A DNA stretch of 64,000 nucleotides. Origin: Ephemerocybe angulata. Lineage: Eukaryota > Basidiomycota > Agaricomycetes > Agaricales > Psathyrellaceae. This document shows positions 34,941 to 46,915 of this stretch, in pieces. The notes under the pieces were generated by a model. The model had not been told where the DNA came from. It saw nothing but the letters and a program-made list of their open reading frames with translations, and made no database searches. A program made the translations under genes and the position numbers. Positions within the stretch are counted from its first letter, which is position 1. Each line of letters starts with the position of its first letter. Where the stretch lies: positions 62,001-126,000 of the forward strand of contig JAACJK010000008.1 in the NCBI GenBank assembly GCA_013368325.1, written 5' to 3'.

Positions 34941-36664
34941 ATGATGTTTTCCAGGAAGAATATCCTGACGAAGGGCCGGAAACCCCTCTACGCAGCGTCC
35001 AAGGTCATCAATGCATCATGCGGCTCCGCCTCGTCGGTGTTTGCTCGCTGTCTGGCAACGAGCACGAACAAGACATCGGCCCTGCTCAAGAAGGTGAAGA
35101 ACAGCGGCCTCAAGCGTGCATACTCGACGAAGGGCGGTGCAGAGGGCCCCCCGGGCGGGATACCCGGCAGCGGGTCGCTGCCATTATACCGTGAGTGCGC
35201 TGGCGCTCGTACGACGAGGAGACAGGGGACTGACGATGGCGCAGGGAAGCTCATGAATGCATGGACGGAGACCCCGACGAAATGGTACCCATTACCGCTG
35301 GCGGTGGGTGCCCTCCTGCTCGTCGCTATTCAATACCGGAAGAAAGTCCAGCAGGCGAGGAAGGAGGTCGAGCTCGACGAGAACGGCATGGAGGTCATCA
35401 AGCTCAAGGGGCCATGGCATGTACGTCGTGCGCTGTCTATACTACAAGTGCTTGTTGCTCATCGTTACAGGTCCATGCTATCGGTGCGCTACCGCTGCGC
35501 AATATGTCCAGGCTATGGGGCTACGTGAACTCGCTGGAATTGCCGGTCTGGTTCAGGCCCTACGGATACCGGTTGTACGCCTGCGCCTTCGGATGCAACC
35601 TCGACGAAATTGAGAACGACCTCGCTTCCTACCCCTCCCTCGGTGCCTTCTTCTATCGTAGACTCAAACCCGGACTCCGCCAGCCAGAGAACGCAGCCCT
35701 CGTCAGCCCGGCGGACGGCACTGTATTGCACCTTGGCGTGGTCAAGGGGAATCAGGTCGAGCAGGTGAAGGGTATTACCTACCACCTGGACGCCCTGCTC
35801 GGCGTGGAACGACCTGGCACCCCGGTATCAGAAGCGCAGCACAACCGGGACTTATCCATCGTCGACGACCAGGAGTTTGCCAACGTCAACGGCATCGAGT
35901 ACAGCCTCGAGCAGCTCATCGGAGGCTCGTCGTCATCAGGCACGGCCACCCCAGCCTCTTCCAGCCCCACGGAAACCGACGCCCTGCTCGCCCACCCGCC
36001 CCCGAGAAAGTACGGCGAGCGCGTGGACGCCTCCGTCGTGGACCCTGCGCACAACACCGTGGCACACGACGCCAAGGTCGCCCACGAGATGGGCGTGCGA
36101 CCCAGCATGGAGCGCAAGGCGAGCATCGGCGCCCGCAACATCCGTCCCGGCCACTCGCTCTTCTTCACCGTCATCTACCTTGCCCCCGGAGACTACCACC
36201 GCTTCCACAGCCCCACCGCCTGGGTCGTCGAGAAACGTCGGCACTTCATCGGCGAGCTCTACAGCGTGAGCCCGTGGATGGCGAAGCGCTTGGAGAATTT
36301 GTTCGTGTTGAACGAGCGCGTGGCGCTGCTTGGGCGGTGGAAGTATGGGTTCTTCGGAATGGTGCCGGTGGGTGCGACGAATGTGGGGAGCATCAAGATA
36401 CACTTTGACCAGGCGCTCCGGACGAATGTGCGCGGGAGACCGCCCCCGGTCGGCTCCTTCTCGGAGGCGGTGTACACCTCTGCGTCGCCCATTCTGAGGG
36501 GCCAGCCGTTGACGCCTGGGGAGGAGATGGGTGGATTCTGTCTTGGGAGCACTATTGTGCTCGTGTTTGAAGCCCCGAGCGACTTTGAGTTCGCGGTGCA
36601 GAACGGGCAGAAGGTAAAGGTTGGGCAGAAGTTGGGAGACGTGCCATCCGAGTCGGCAGCATAG
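34941..36664 (+). CDS. psd1: Mitochondrial phosphatidylserine decarboxylase, 539 aa, 3 exons
   Basis: Converts phosphatidylserine to phosphatidylethanolamine at the mitochondrial inner membrane. Exons are 34941-35190, 35245-35420 and 35471-36664. The N-terminus is basic and Ser/Ala-rich, as in a mitochondrial presequence, then one membrane helix (LPLAVGALLLVAIQY, about residues 105-120). Catalytic core: SPADGTVLHLG, APGDYHRFHSP, and the self-cleavage site LGST with Ser at about 502, which becomes the pyruvoyl group of the alpha subunit. A Ser/Thr/Pro-rich insertion of about 40 residues follows GIEYSLEQLIGG, and the sequence after it is Ala/Asp-rich. Start chosen at the first of two adjacent ATGs; the frame is open further upstream. 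Confidence 0.95.
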
Positions 36665-37404
36665 AGGGCTTGTCTGATTTAAAATTATATCTCGCAGTAG
36701 TGCGCATTGCTCTCATTACACATAGTCTACGGCTCGCCTATCCTTCTACCATTCATTACACTAACGACCACTTCACGTCATCATCTCTCCCCCAAGCACT
36801 TTCCTCTACTTGTCGCATTCCACTGTGTTTTTCGGTGTTCACTGCATAATATATTTTGACCTTCGCAGCTCAACCTGCGGTTTTCAATCTTTGGAAGGGA
36901 AGTGACTCGATGCTCGACGTAGAGGTGGCCCTTCAAAGCCGCTCAAGCTCCAGGCAGGTCCGAGTCACGCGGAAACGTTTGGCGTAAGCGCCGTTGCCAA
37001 ACAAATTGGCGCCCATGGATTTGTCGCATGTTTTCTGTACCTTTCCTCCATCATGTCACATCTTCAAGGCAAAGGATAATATCCTTTTTTCCAAGGTACG
37101 CGCAGTTAATGTGATATGGTACAAGATACTGACTACTTTACAGGTCGTAGAGGTCATGGCACAGGAAGAACGTCGCTTTATCCATCGTACACGGGTCGTG
37201 TGGGATCGAGAGTACACCGTGTTTCGTTCCATCCTACGAGAATCCCCAAGAAGTAAGCAAAAGAAGTATGCAGGTGGGCAGATGGTCAGAACCACGGCAT
37301 CGACATATGAAAGTGAATCAAGCATTGTCCATGGCAAATGAAATGGAAGCAAAATGGGTATCGAACAGGTATTGTGCAAGCTTCCTTCCTCCAACAAAAA
37401 ACCA
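36665..37404. other. Convergent intergenic region
   Basis: 0.74 kb between the PSD and zinc-finger gene 3' ends. It contains TTGGCGCCCA near 37005, and no ORF was supported. Confidence 0.5.
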
Positions 37405-38978
37405 TCAGACAGCTAAGAGCCTGCTGACCATGAACGTTCCAGAACCCCCTCCATAGTGCATCTTTCCGATATCCTTGCCCCGCATGCCCTGGTGTGAAGG
37501 GAGGCCAGGGCCGGCCAAAACGCCCTTCCAACCCTTCGTGGGATGATACGGTGTCGGGGCGACGTTCTCGTCCCACGAATCTCGCTCCTCCTTGGGGAGA
37601 TTGCGCCGGACAGGCGCGAGGGGGACCGACACGGAGCGGAACATGTCCTCGGACGAGAGGTTGAAGGAGAGGAGGGAGAGGGGTACCCATCGCGAAGGTG
37701 ATGGGGCCCGTCTTCGTCGCTTCTGCGTGCTTCCCGCCTTGGGGGCTCCAGTGGGCACGGAGTGGTGGACTTGCAGGGGAGACATGGAGCTCCTGCCGCG
37801 GGAGGAGGAGCACGACGACGAAGAGACGGAGGAGATGGATCCCCGCTTGTGCGAGACGTTGGGCGAACGCGTGAAGGAGTGCTCGGGTGACTGGGAGATG
37901 GGGGACGTCTGGGGGGACGTCTCGTCGGACGAGGGCGAGTCGGACTTGGGTGGTGAGCAGACGGTCATGTTAACGGGCTTGAGGGCACAGCGTTTGACGT
38001 GTCGGTTGAGGTTGGAGGCAACTCCAAAGCGACGACCACAGATGTCGCAGACGAAAGCTGATGAAGAAAAGGGCAGATGAGCTCTGGCTTTTATACCCTC
38101 GAGAAGGCGACTCTAGCTCACCTTTCTCGCCTGTGTGAACGAGGAGATGCTATTTGGGAAGGAGAGACGGGTAAGTATACTCCCGCACTTCCATTCCGAA
38201 TGCTAGGGCTCACCTTCCGCAAAGTGCTGGGACGATCAAATCTGCAGTGTGATTTCGTTAGCGACGGTATATCTCCGGGCCTCATTAGGATGTCGACTTA
38301 CCGTTTATGACACATGGTGCAGGCATGTTTCTTCTCTCGACAGGCTGTTTCGTGGATACCGTGGCTCGTCGCTACGCTCGTCATCGCAGAAACGTCCACA
38401 GGCGCGGCTTGGACTCCCACCGCGGGCTCGTATCCAGGCCCCGGGGCTTCAGATCGCGCTCCGCCAGAACTCAGCAGCACGGCCATGGCAGCAGGTGTAG
38501 GCAATGGAGGATCAGGTGAGCGCTCAAATGACGACCGGGAGGGCACCTGCTTGGACTTTAACGGCAGAAAGGAGGCCTGAGGACTGGGAAGCACGGGTAC
38601 GGGCGCAACAACTCCATGGAGCGTCGAAGCTTGAGCTTGGGCCCAGTTCCAGGGTTGGCCAGTGAACAGAGCTAAATCCTCGGTGGGAAATAGGTTGTTC
38701 GTGAGCAACGGTGGGTTGCTGTTCTCGGAGAACCCGAGGCCGGTGGCGCCCAGACCGCCTGTTGCAATGGCAGAGGCCTCCGCCCGGTATGACGAGGTCG
38801 CTCCGCGGTTGAGAACGTATGGGTAGTCGGTGTAGGAGAGTGAAGATCCTCCTAAGAAGTAATCGAGGTCTCCGGCAGTCGCGAGATATTGATCAGAGTG
38901 TAACGGATACGCGGGCGGAGAGGAGTAGTAGGGATCGTGGAGAGGGGCGTGATACTGGGTCTCCATCGATGTGGACAT
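37405..38978 (-). CDS. C2H2 zinc-finger transcription factor, 461 aa, 4 exons
   Basis: Exons in coding order are 38978-38302, 38241-38214, 38149-38122 and 38057-37405. Two exons of only 28 nt each encode the middle of the zinc-finger region, so the fingers appear only after splicing: finger 1 is CTMCHKRFDRPSTLRKHLLVH with the TGEK linker, finger 2 is CDICGRRFGVASNLNRHVKRC, in which the last ligand is Cys rather than His. The N-terminal 220 residues are Tyr/Ser/Pro-rich and the C-terminal region is Ser-rich with a basic patch (KRRRRAPSPSR) that may be the nuclear signal. Nuclear DNA-binding regulator by family; targets unknown. Confidence 0.88.
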
Positions 38979-40574
38979 TGGGAAAGCGGGTGAGTGGATC
39001 GCTAGCGCTGTTGTTATATATTTTTCCTCGATGGACTAATACGTCTGGCTTTCATGAGAACGAGGGGAGAAATTTCCACTCAAGGCACCTGCCACAATCA
39101 AATTGAATCGCTGGGCACTTCGCGGGGATTTACGTAGGGACAGCGGAGTGAGGCCGAACCGGGCAGTCCGTATTTCGTTTTGGCGAATCGCCAGATCACC
39201 AACGAAGAGAAGCCTAAATCGCAAGGCCATCCTCTGTCTATTTGCGAGCGGGACCTTGTCGAGCCCTGCACCGGAGCATTGGCTGCATCGATCGGCTTTT
39301 TCGGGACGCACGTTTCCATCGTCCTCTTCCATCCCATGAACACCCTCTTTTTCGCCGCCTCATGTTCGCCCACATGTTGATGTTCCTGATGAGTCTCATC
39401 TTGATAACATCCCCAGCGATATGACCCTCTGAGCACACTGGGGCACGTAAACCTCTGCAATGGCAGCCTTACCTCACTAGCGCGGCGCCGTCTGACATTT
39501 CTTCGACAATGTGTAGTATGGGCCAGGTTCCACCACACCGTTCCATGTATGTATCCAAAAGAAAAATGGCGCCAGCTAGAGAGGAGTAAGAATGAATCAA
39601 CGGAGGACGGGTGGTCTGACTCGTGCCTCCTCGATGGCTCGCCATCGCCCGAGCTGCCTCTACCCAGGGATCCGGATCCTCGACGTTTCCTAGGCTCAAA
39701 AAAGGAAACCCTCACACGCCTCGCGTGCGAGGGGCTTATAACAAAGTACTGTTAATGAAGACTAATGTAAGAAGGATTTATCTCCTCCCACAACCATTTC
39801 TGTGTTTGGAATATGAGAAACATCTCATAGCTGTTGTCAATTCAAACAAGTATGCGAAATTTTGAAAGCTTTGACCCACGTCTGGTGGCAGGAGGCCATC
39901 TTCAAAAATCGCCGATTTGGCCTGGAATCATAGGAGACTACAAAATTTTGTAGTCTTTTCAAAAGATCATTACATTTTGGAAAATTCTCACGACATTACC
40001 CTACTGAAACCGGTAGTTTGGTACAAGACCCTCCCACGAGTGGGAGGTATGTCTTGCGACGAGACTAGACGTTTCCAGTGTTTTCCGGCGAAAACAGCCC
40101 AAGCTCTTGGATCAAAAGGTAAAACTGCTACTATTGGCACCTCAAACTTGTCAAATACACGGGGAACGATATGGATTAGGCGTTCGGATGGGTTCCGGCG
40201 TATCTGTTCGATCTCTATGAGATGCGAGCAGAGATATGGGGTCTGCAACGGAGGTAAAGCCCACCCAGAATCGATAACACCAATCTCCACATGTCAAGCA
40301 GCGAGAACCGTTCGCAGAGTTTCGTACAGAGTTCAGCAGCTTCACCTCACTTCTAAAGAGTGCGGAGGAAGTCGAACAGTGCCAAAGAATGCTGGGGTAT
40401 TTTACGATACCAGGAAGACCAATTCATTACATTACCACTGTACGGGTTTCGTCTTGTGACACAAGATGCTATCAATACGCTTTATATGAAAATAAAAGCA
40501 GTCCTTCTGCGGAATGAGCACCCAATCCCAGTTCAGTTCTCGTCATTCCGCCGGGCAGGTGTCGACAGCTAATT
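38979..40574. other. 1.6-kb gene-poor interval
   Basis: Several ORFs up to about 205 codons (39098-39715, minus) overlap each other on both strands without splice continuity or motif. A minus ORF near 39.99-40.29 kb has somewhat protein-like composition but no partner exons. I see nothing I can call. Confidence 0.45.
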
Positions 40575-43500
40575 TCACTTCGTAAACTTATTGAAAAATT
40601 TGCTTCCGGCTAACACGAAAAAGGCAAAAAGGAACGCGGAGGCGTTAGCATTGAAACGCGCAACGGAGGTCCGGAGGTTGCACTTACAAGACGCTAGACT
40701 CCCTACGCCAGACATCAGCTGCTCAGTCGTCTTCTTTCCGGCTACCTTATCGACTGCAGATAGAGCTAAACCCAAAGCGCTACCCGCAGCACCGGAAGTC
40801 GTAGACAGGGGTCCGAAGCCAAACCCTCCAGCACCCCCAGCCGAACCCTGCGCTGGAGGCTTCGCGCTCGAGGAAGGTCCATACGACGAACCACTCCCAT
40901 AGTTTGATGGCCCTGTAATCCCCAAGAAATGAATAAATGGCGAAGAAGAAGAAAGAACTCAGTTAGCATGGGTGAATGAATGAATGCACGACTACTCCTA
41001 AAAGCAAGGGGCAGGCGTGATGATGGTTCTGAACACTTACGTGGAGGGAGAGAAGGGGCATGAGGGGCACCAGGCTGCTGAGGCTGCCACGGCATCGGAG
41101 CAGAAGCGCTTCCACCAGCCTGATATGAAGAAGGCATGGAGATGCCATTGTCGTACTGCGCGCTGCTGCTCGCACCCGGGTATCCTGAGGGCATAGTGTT
41201 GTTCCCGTAGTAGCCCATTTCTCCGCCGGCACCCGCCGCGTGAGGGTGCTGCTGCTGCTGCTGAGAGAAGGTCGAGCCATACATAGACGGACCTCCAGGC
41301 ATTTCGGAGAACATGCTGGGACTGTGGTTCGGATAACCACTCGAGCTGCCCCCGGGGGTGATAGGAGGAGAAGTGTGAGGCGAAGGTCCGCCACTGACAC
41401 CAAGACCTGTAGTTGGATACGTAGACCCGGGGAAAGAAGGTGGACCGCCAGTGCCCCCATACTGAGGATAAGGTCCTGCATTGGGACCGCCAGGGAAGTC
41501 CATCGAGCCAGCATGCTGGGGAGGTCCCGGATGATAGCCTCCGTAACTGTTCTGAGGGGGGTAAGGGGAAGACTGTTGCGGTTGCCCAGGCATAGTAGGG
41601 TACGCAGAAGCATGAGGTCCGGATGGCATCATATAGGATGAGTGGTGCTGCATAGGCGCCGTCCCACCGTATGGCATCGCGGGATTTGAGGTGCCAGCGG
41701 GGGCTGGAGGATTATACGCAGACGATGTGGCAGGCAACTCGGTGGGCCCCGCTGGAGCATACGGGAGGGTGGAAGAAGGCCGAGGAGCACTAATTGTTCC
41801 ACCGGAAGGCCTCAGAGGGTTGGCACCAGCACCATACGAATTCGCAGAGAACGTGTTCGGCCGTGTTAGGCTGGCGCCTCCAGGTTGCCCGTATTGGGCA
41901 GGAGGAGGCGGTGGTGCGGCAGCGTGGCCTGCCTGAGGGTTCTGAGAAGAAGGCTGAACGCCCCACTCAGGAGGAGGCCACTGCCCCTGGCTCTGGCCTT
42001 GCGAACCCTGCGACCAGGCACTCGCAACCGGTGTGGCCGAGGGCAAGGGTGGTATAGAAGGGGCTGGCGTTCCACTAGTGTGCGCACCCCCTTGCGAAGA
42101 GGGTGGTCGTCCTTGAGAAGGCGGCCTGGTGGGATAGTTACTAGAGGAAAGCGACTGAGCTGTCTGCGGTCGACTTGGCGGTCGTACATTCGAGCTACCG
42201 TACGGTTTTGACTGTGCAGCTGGATGATTGGGATGAAGAGGAGGAGGCGAGGTGGAGTTCGACGGGGCAGGCGCTGCACCATATTGCTGAGTCTGCACAC
42301 CAGGTCGAGGCAAATTGGAATGCATAGGTAACGGTGACGACGAGATCATTCCCCCTTGCCCTCCCTGGTAGGTCGCTGGTGCGTTCACCTGCGGTCCAGA
42401 ACCAACTTCGATGTTGTGCTGGGGCTGAGATTGTGGGGCGGGATTTCCGGGGCCAGGAGTCGCCCCAGTGATTCCGATACGATTAAAATCGTTGGTAAGA
42501 CCTGCAACAGCATGGTTGTAGCTATCCGTATGGAGTGTACCCTGTGAATAGGGCTGTTGCTGCCCTGGGCGACTCTGATAGTTTACTGGAGGCGGGCTGG
42601 CTGTTGGCGGGCGGTGATGCGCCATGGCATCGATCGGTGGACCAGAAGCTACAACTACAGGAGGGGCGGTAGTATGGGCCGGAGCCTGCACCTGCACCTG
42701 AGGAGCAGCCGTGCTTGGCGCCGCTGAAGCCACTTCAGGAGCCTGGGTCGCCGGCGCAGCTGACTCAAGCTCCTCAGCTTCCATAGTGTACGGCGGGGGA
42801 GGCGCCTCCTCCACTTCTGTCCTCTGATTAGCGAGCCACTCGTCGTATGATTGACCCGGATCATCGCCAGTATTCCGAGAGGATCCAGCACCGCTCGAGC
42901 TTCCTGCGCTTGTTGAACTAGCACCAGCGTACCCCGAAACGAAGTCGGCCGATTTGTGAGGAACTGTTTCGTACTTCGGTCGGGTACTCCAGTAATCTTG
43001 AAGCTCCTTCGAGGGGAAGGAATCGAATATCCTCCTTTCACCTCTGAGGACTTCAGCTGCGAATCCGCAGATACGCATGTACCTGTTCCGATCTCATCAA
43101 CTGTTGCACCAGAATGTTGTTAATCTGGAGGCGAACGCACCAATCAGAGGGAACGTCGTGGCCACCTTCATCGAGTGCGAGGAACCTCCACTTATCCGAG
43201 ACAGGGAGGTTGCGTTTATTCGCCACAGCTGGCATGAACGCCGTGCCCTCATCGTATCTGAAAGACGCACGGATGCATCAGCATCGGGAAGAGTCGAAGC
43301 GCCTGACTACTCACTCGTCCCACATTGCCCCATAAATGATATGTGCACCAGCTCTCCGGGCGTTGAAGACTTGCCGCCAGAGGAACCGACCCCCTTTCCG
43401 AGGGCAATCGTTGAAAGCCCACTTTCCTTCAGACAGATGGTTTGCCTGTTTCGCCAAAACTAGTTTAGCCTCTACTCTGCGTTCGGTCACAGTATAAGGG

Positions 43501-44764
43501 ACACGCACCGAGCCACCTGGGAACACCACAGGGATGTAGTCGATCCTCCGAGATCGACCTCCCTCGTTGTGTCGCTTGATCAATTCCACGTCCGCTGCCA
43601 TCTTGGTCTCTGCAAAAGCGTCCGCCTCTTCTTCCGTCCTGTAACGCCCGATCGTCCACGGAGAGATGGCGTCGAATTCATTGAGCCACACGTTCAGGAA
43701 TTCCGGATTCCGATCAGCGTCGCCTTCAGCCGTGCGCCAGTGCGTCGGGGTGCCCCCATCAGATAGACGCCTCCAGGGGTCGCATTTCGGAAGAATTGGG
43801 CGATGCTAGCCACGATTGCAGGGGTGTGGCCAGCATTGTCGAACCCAAAGCCTGTCATACAGTAAAGTCAGTTTGAGCCCTGAAACTTAAAGAGAGGTCG
43901 ATAAGTCAGATTGAACGAACCCCAGAGCGCAACTACTGGCTTGCGTTTCTCTTTCAAATAGTTGGGGCTGTCGAGGATCCGTTTATTGTGCAATAGATGC
44001 ATCCAGTCTTGCTCAAGAACACGTTGGATACGATCAGCTGGTACACCGGTGACATCGTACCTAAAAAGGCGATGTTAATGACGAGAGCAAGACAGCTTGA
44101 ATGTGTTCTCACATAATTGCAAAGACACGGCCTTCGCGCTCAGCAGCCTCTCTCACCCTGTCGCCCACCTCGTCCCGTAGACGTCGGACACCCTCATTGC
44201 CAGCTTCAAGATCACACTGACCAGCAAAACGTTGAAGAAAGGCACCGTCTACCCCGTGCTCAGCCATCCAATGGAAGTGCCTACGAATGACTCAAGTTAG
44301 GAGCACGGGTCAATGCGCAGTGCGAAGGTGTGGCGCTTACCTTTGAACAGTCTTCGCATTTCGCGACGAGAAGAGCATCGCAGGCTCCCCAGACTTCATC
44401 TTGAGACCTGGCGCGGGATAGAGCTCAGCTTCAGAGTAACTTGAGACGTCTGGCCATAGATCCAGATTGGGCCTTCCACCCTCAGGTATTGGTTTGTCGA
44501 ACCAGTGCAGCCATCCATGGTGTCCTGGCCCGACTGGTTCTCCATCTCCTGCGCAGGTAAACCTGAATCATGCCTTTAGCACTTAGGCTGTATGGAGCAG
44601 CTACGTGGCGTACCATCCCTGATATCCGACAAGAAACTTGTCGTGGATGGTCTCGGGATTTGCTCTTGGGGTAGAGATCAAAGATAGGTTTCTCTTCGCC
44701 GTCTTGCCACACACCTCTTTATAACCCTCCCCGTCGTTGAGTTTGAGCTTGAACTGGCTGCCAT
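40575..44764 (-). CDS. GH99/GH71-like glycosidase domain fused to long disordered tail, about 1195 aa, 10 exons, with 1-nt frameshift
   Basis: Exons in coding order: 44764-44715, 44664-44614, 44562-44341, 44280-44113, 44060-43921, 43851-43315, 43257-43141, 43082-41041, 40912-40688, 40609-40575. Residues 18-465 match the fungal GH99/GH71-like family: FLVGYQGWFTC, HFHWMAEHGVDGAFLQRF, GAMWDEYDEGTAFMP, PSDWYMRICGFAAE, LQDYWSTRPKYE. The same exon then continues for about 640 codons of Pro/Gln/Gly/Ser-rich sequence with a five-Gln run; the tail ends in a Gly/Ala-rich stretch (SALGLALSAVDKVAG). No signal peptide is visible. Exon 6 is one base short: at the C5 run 43753-43757 the frame must shift to pass from MGG to TPTHWRT. 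It is either an assembly error or a new inactivating mutation, since everything downstream stays open. Confidence 0.82.
43753..43757 (-). other. Homopolymer frameshift site in the GH99-like gene
   Basis: Five C on the plus strand (five G in the coding strand) where six would keep the frame. Exon 6 is 537 nt; flanking intron phases require a length of 1 modulo 3, so one base is missing. Confidence 0.75.
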
Positions 44765-45007
44765 GGGTGCAATGTGGTGTCGTGGTTGTTCGAGATGATG
44801 ATGGCTGTAAAGACTGAGGCTGAGGGCAAATATACGGGCGCCTACTCCGCAATCGACCTAATTTGTGCGAATGGCTGTGCCCACTGCTGGCAGATCACCC
44901 AATAACGCCGACTGGAAGAGCGCCGGTTCCTGGTTGTCGTCGACCACAATCACCGCAGGGTACTGGTAACTTGCCAGTACGGCATCGCAGCGTCTCTTTC
45001 GCCGACC
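44765..45007. promoter_or_regulatory. Divergent promoter, GH99-like gene / kinase copy 1
   Basis: 243 bp between the two start codons. The left border of the segmental duplication (44816) falls inside it, so kinase copy 2 inherited only the proximal roughly 180 bp. Confidence 0.6.
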
Positions 45008-45799
45008 ATGAACTCTGAAATGAACAAACTTGCAGCTTATCTGGTCAGAAAGCTGGAATCGTACGCGTCTACCCGAACTCTCTGAGGAATGCACACTGAA
45101 AACGACCTCTAGCACCTCTGAGAACGAGCGATTTCTCGTCGGGATCTCAGGGAGCCCGGCATCAGGGAAATCGACGGTTGCACAGCACCTTGTGGACGAG
45201 GTGAACAAGGCTCTGAAGGCCAACAGTTCCGATTCTCAAGCCATCCTCGTTGGGCTTGACGGGTGGCATCTGACTCGAGCACAGCTCGACGCCTTCCCCG
45301 ATCCCCAGCTTGCACATTCCAGGCGAGGGGCGCACTGGACCTTCGACGGCCCGGGTTACGTCGAGTGGATTCATTCTCTTCGTACTCAGGGGGAGGTAAA
45401 GCTTGCGCCTTCGTTTGACCACGCAGTCAAGGATCCTACCCCGAACGCCGTGTCCGTGCATCCATACCATAGGATCGTCGTGATTGAGGGACTTTACACA
45501 TTCCTGTCAATCGAGCCCTGGAGTGCTGGGAGTGCGCTTCTAGATGAACGGTGGTGGATTGAGGTTGATGAAGAAGAGGCTCAACGGAGGTTGATTAAAC
45601 GCCATGTTATCAGTGGCGTGGCCAAGGACGAGGAAGAGGCTTTGTGGAGGGCGGAAGAGAACGACTTACCCAGTGTGTTCATTTTCGTTTCCGAAAAGAA
45701 CTAGCTCTGACAGCCTTTACAGATGCTCGATTCATACGGGAGAATATGTTGGAGCCAACGCGAGTGTTACACAGTAACCAGGATGAAGCACTAGCATGA
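45008..45799 (+). CDS. P-loop kinase of the uridine kinase/PRK type (Yfh7-like), copy 1, intact, 232 aa
   Basis: Small-molecule ATP-dependent kinase of the uridine kinase/pantothenate kinase fold. Exons are 45008-45060, 45113-45672 and 45714-45799; the second intron is only 41 nt. Walker A GSPASGKS lies at residues 31-38; LVGLDGWHLTRAQLD supplies the Walker B-like Asp and a substrate-side loop; HWTFDGPGY and FDHAVKDP follow; the VVIEGLYTFL strand and a basic lid (RRLIKRHVISG) match the family. The C-terminus is RENMLEPTRV then about 10 residues. Yeast Yfh7 is the closest named relative I know; the natural substrate is not settled. This copy differs from copy 2 by Gly versus Ser in DGPGY/DSPGY and, decisively, keeps the native C-terminus. 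Confidence 0.88.
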
Positions 45800-46915
45800 C
45801 CAACCCGTACTTCCCTGTCACTTGCGATTGATACCCTCCGAAGCCAATATGGCTATATCCACGCGACGCGGGTGTTGACCCCGCCGCTGCCAAGCCCTGT
45901 CAAAGCGTACAGGTGCTGACTACTGACCAGGAAAATCCTGGAGACTGGGATCCTCATGATCAGCGTGCCATTACACTCACGACGATCCAATGTTCGGCGC
46001 GTAATGGTTCAGCGGGGAGGTTTATGACGGTGGCAGACCCTTCCTTTATGTCAACCATTCAATCCTTTCGTCTGTCAGTGGAATGAAAGGAAGGCTCAGG
46101 GATTGTCGAAAGGTTTCTAGCATCGGTGATAAGTTGGGCGCTTCTGAGCCTACCCTCGTGTCGCCTCGGCGATCCAGTATTCAGCGCAGCTGGAGCGGGG
46201 AGGTTTATGACGGCGACGGCCCCTTCTTTTATGTCCACTATTCAGTCTTCCATCCGTTTCTCGTTGGAATGAGAGGAGGACTCAGGGACTGTCGAAAGAC
46301 TTCTAGCACGGGTTAGTCTCCGATGAGTTGATTAAAATGGGCGCTTCTCTGAGTCTACCCTCGTGTCGCCTCAGTCAGTTATGCACGGCGGAGAAGGACA
46401 CCTAAAGTCAAAGTTTGAGTAAAGTGGGCCATTATCTCTCAGATGAAGCTTCCTTCTCAAACGGCACAACCAGGGAGTCGAGGACTCCGGGCGGGCCAAG
46501 ACAGCCAAGGGGGCCAAGCGACATATCCTGGCAAATTTGATTGCAAGTATCTACACCCTGTCCCAGAAAAGCGAGAGCTCGTTTATCTTAGCTTGTGCTG
46601 TAGGCCCTCATGTAGCTCGAAGCCTCAAGGCTCAAGGACCAAAAGGTAGAGGCATTTCTGAATTCTAAGTTTAGCTTGGCGGCTGGCGTTGCGCTATTTT
46701 TGGCATCTTGCATCATTTGGCGGGAAACACCATTTTGGCTGTCGGATGCAGTTCGTCCCCTGCTTTCCGACTGTCATAACGTTCCCCAGTTTCCAACTAA
46801 CTTCCGCTCTTTTGCTACCCTTTCTACGCTTCGTGACTGTCCGACAATAATTTATTGGGCTGTATTTCCCCTTTCGACATAATTTCGAACAGTTTGCACT
46901 AGACGCTAACAGACT
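45800..46915. other. Intergenic region of duplicated block, copy 1
   Basis: 1.1 kb between the kinase and beta-helix genes. It holds a roughly 190-bp tandem duplication (45984-46375). A 68-codon ORF near 46.68-46.88 kb starts without ATG and is not called. Confidence 0.55.
45984..46375. repeat. Internal tandem duplication upstream of beta-helix gene, copy 1
   Basis: Two diverged units, 45984-46170 and 46171-46375. Each begins GATCCA, carries GCGGGGAGGTTTATGACGG, then a GTCGAAAG string, GGGCGCTTCT and CCTCGTGTCGCCTC. The same doublet exists in the second block (54008-54424), so it predates the segmental duplication. Confidence 0.85.

Noticed and set aside
39098..39715. 205-codon minus ORF
   Set aside because: Competing ORFs on both strands, Arg/Ser-rich composition without motif, and no splice partners.
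41240..42211. Several plus-strand ORFs over the Pro/Gln-rich exon
   Set aside because: Low-complexity antisense frames of the GH99-like fusion gene.
46676..46882. Hydrophobic ORF considered as a signal-peptide exon of the beta-helix gene
   Set aside because: It has no ATG and no donor site in a phase that joins the next exon.
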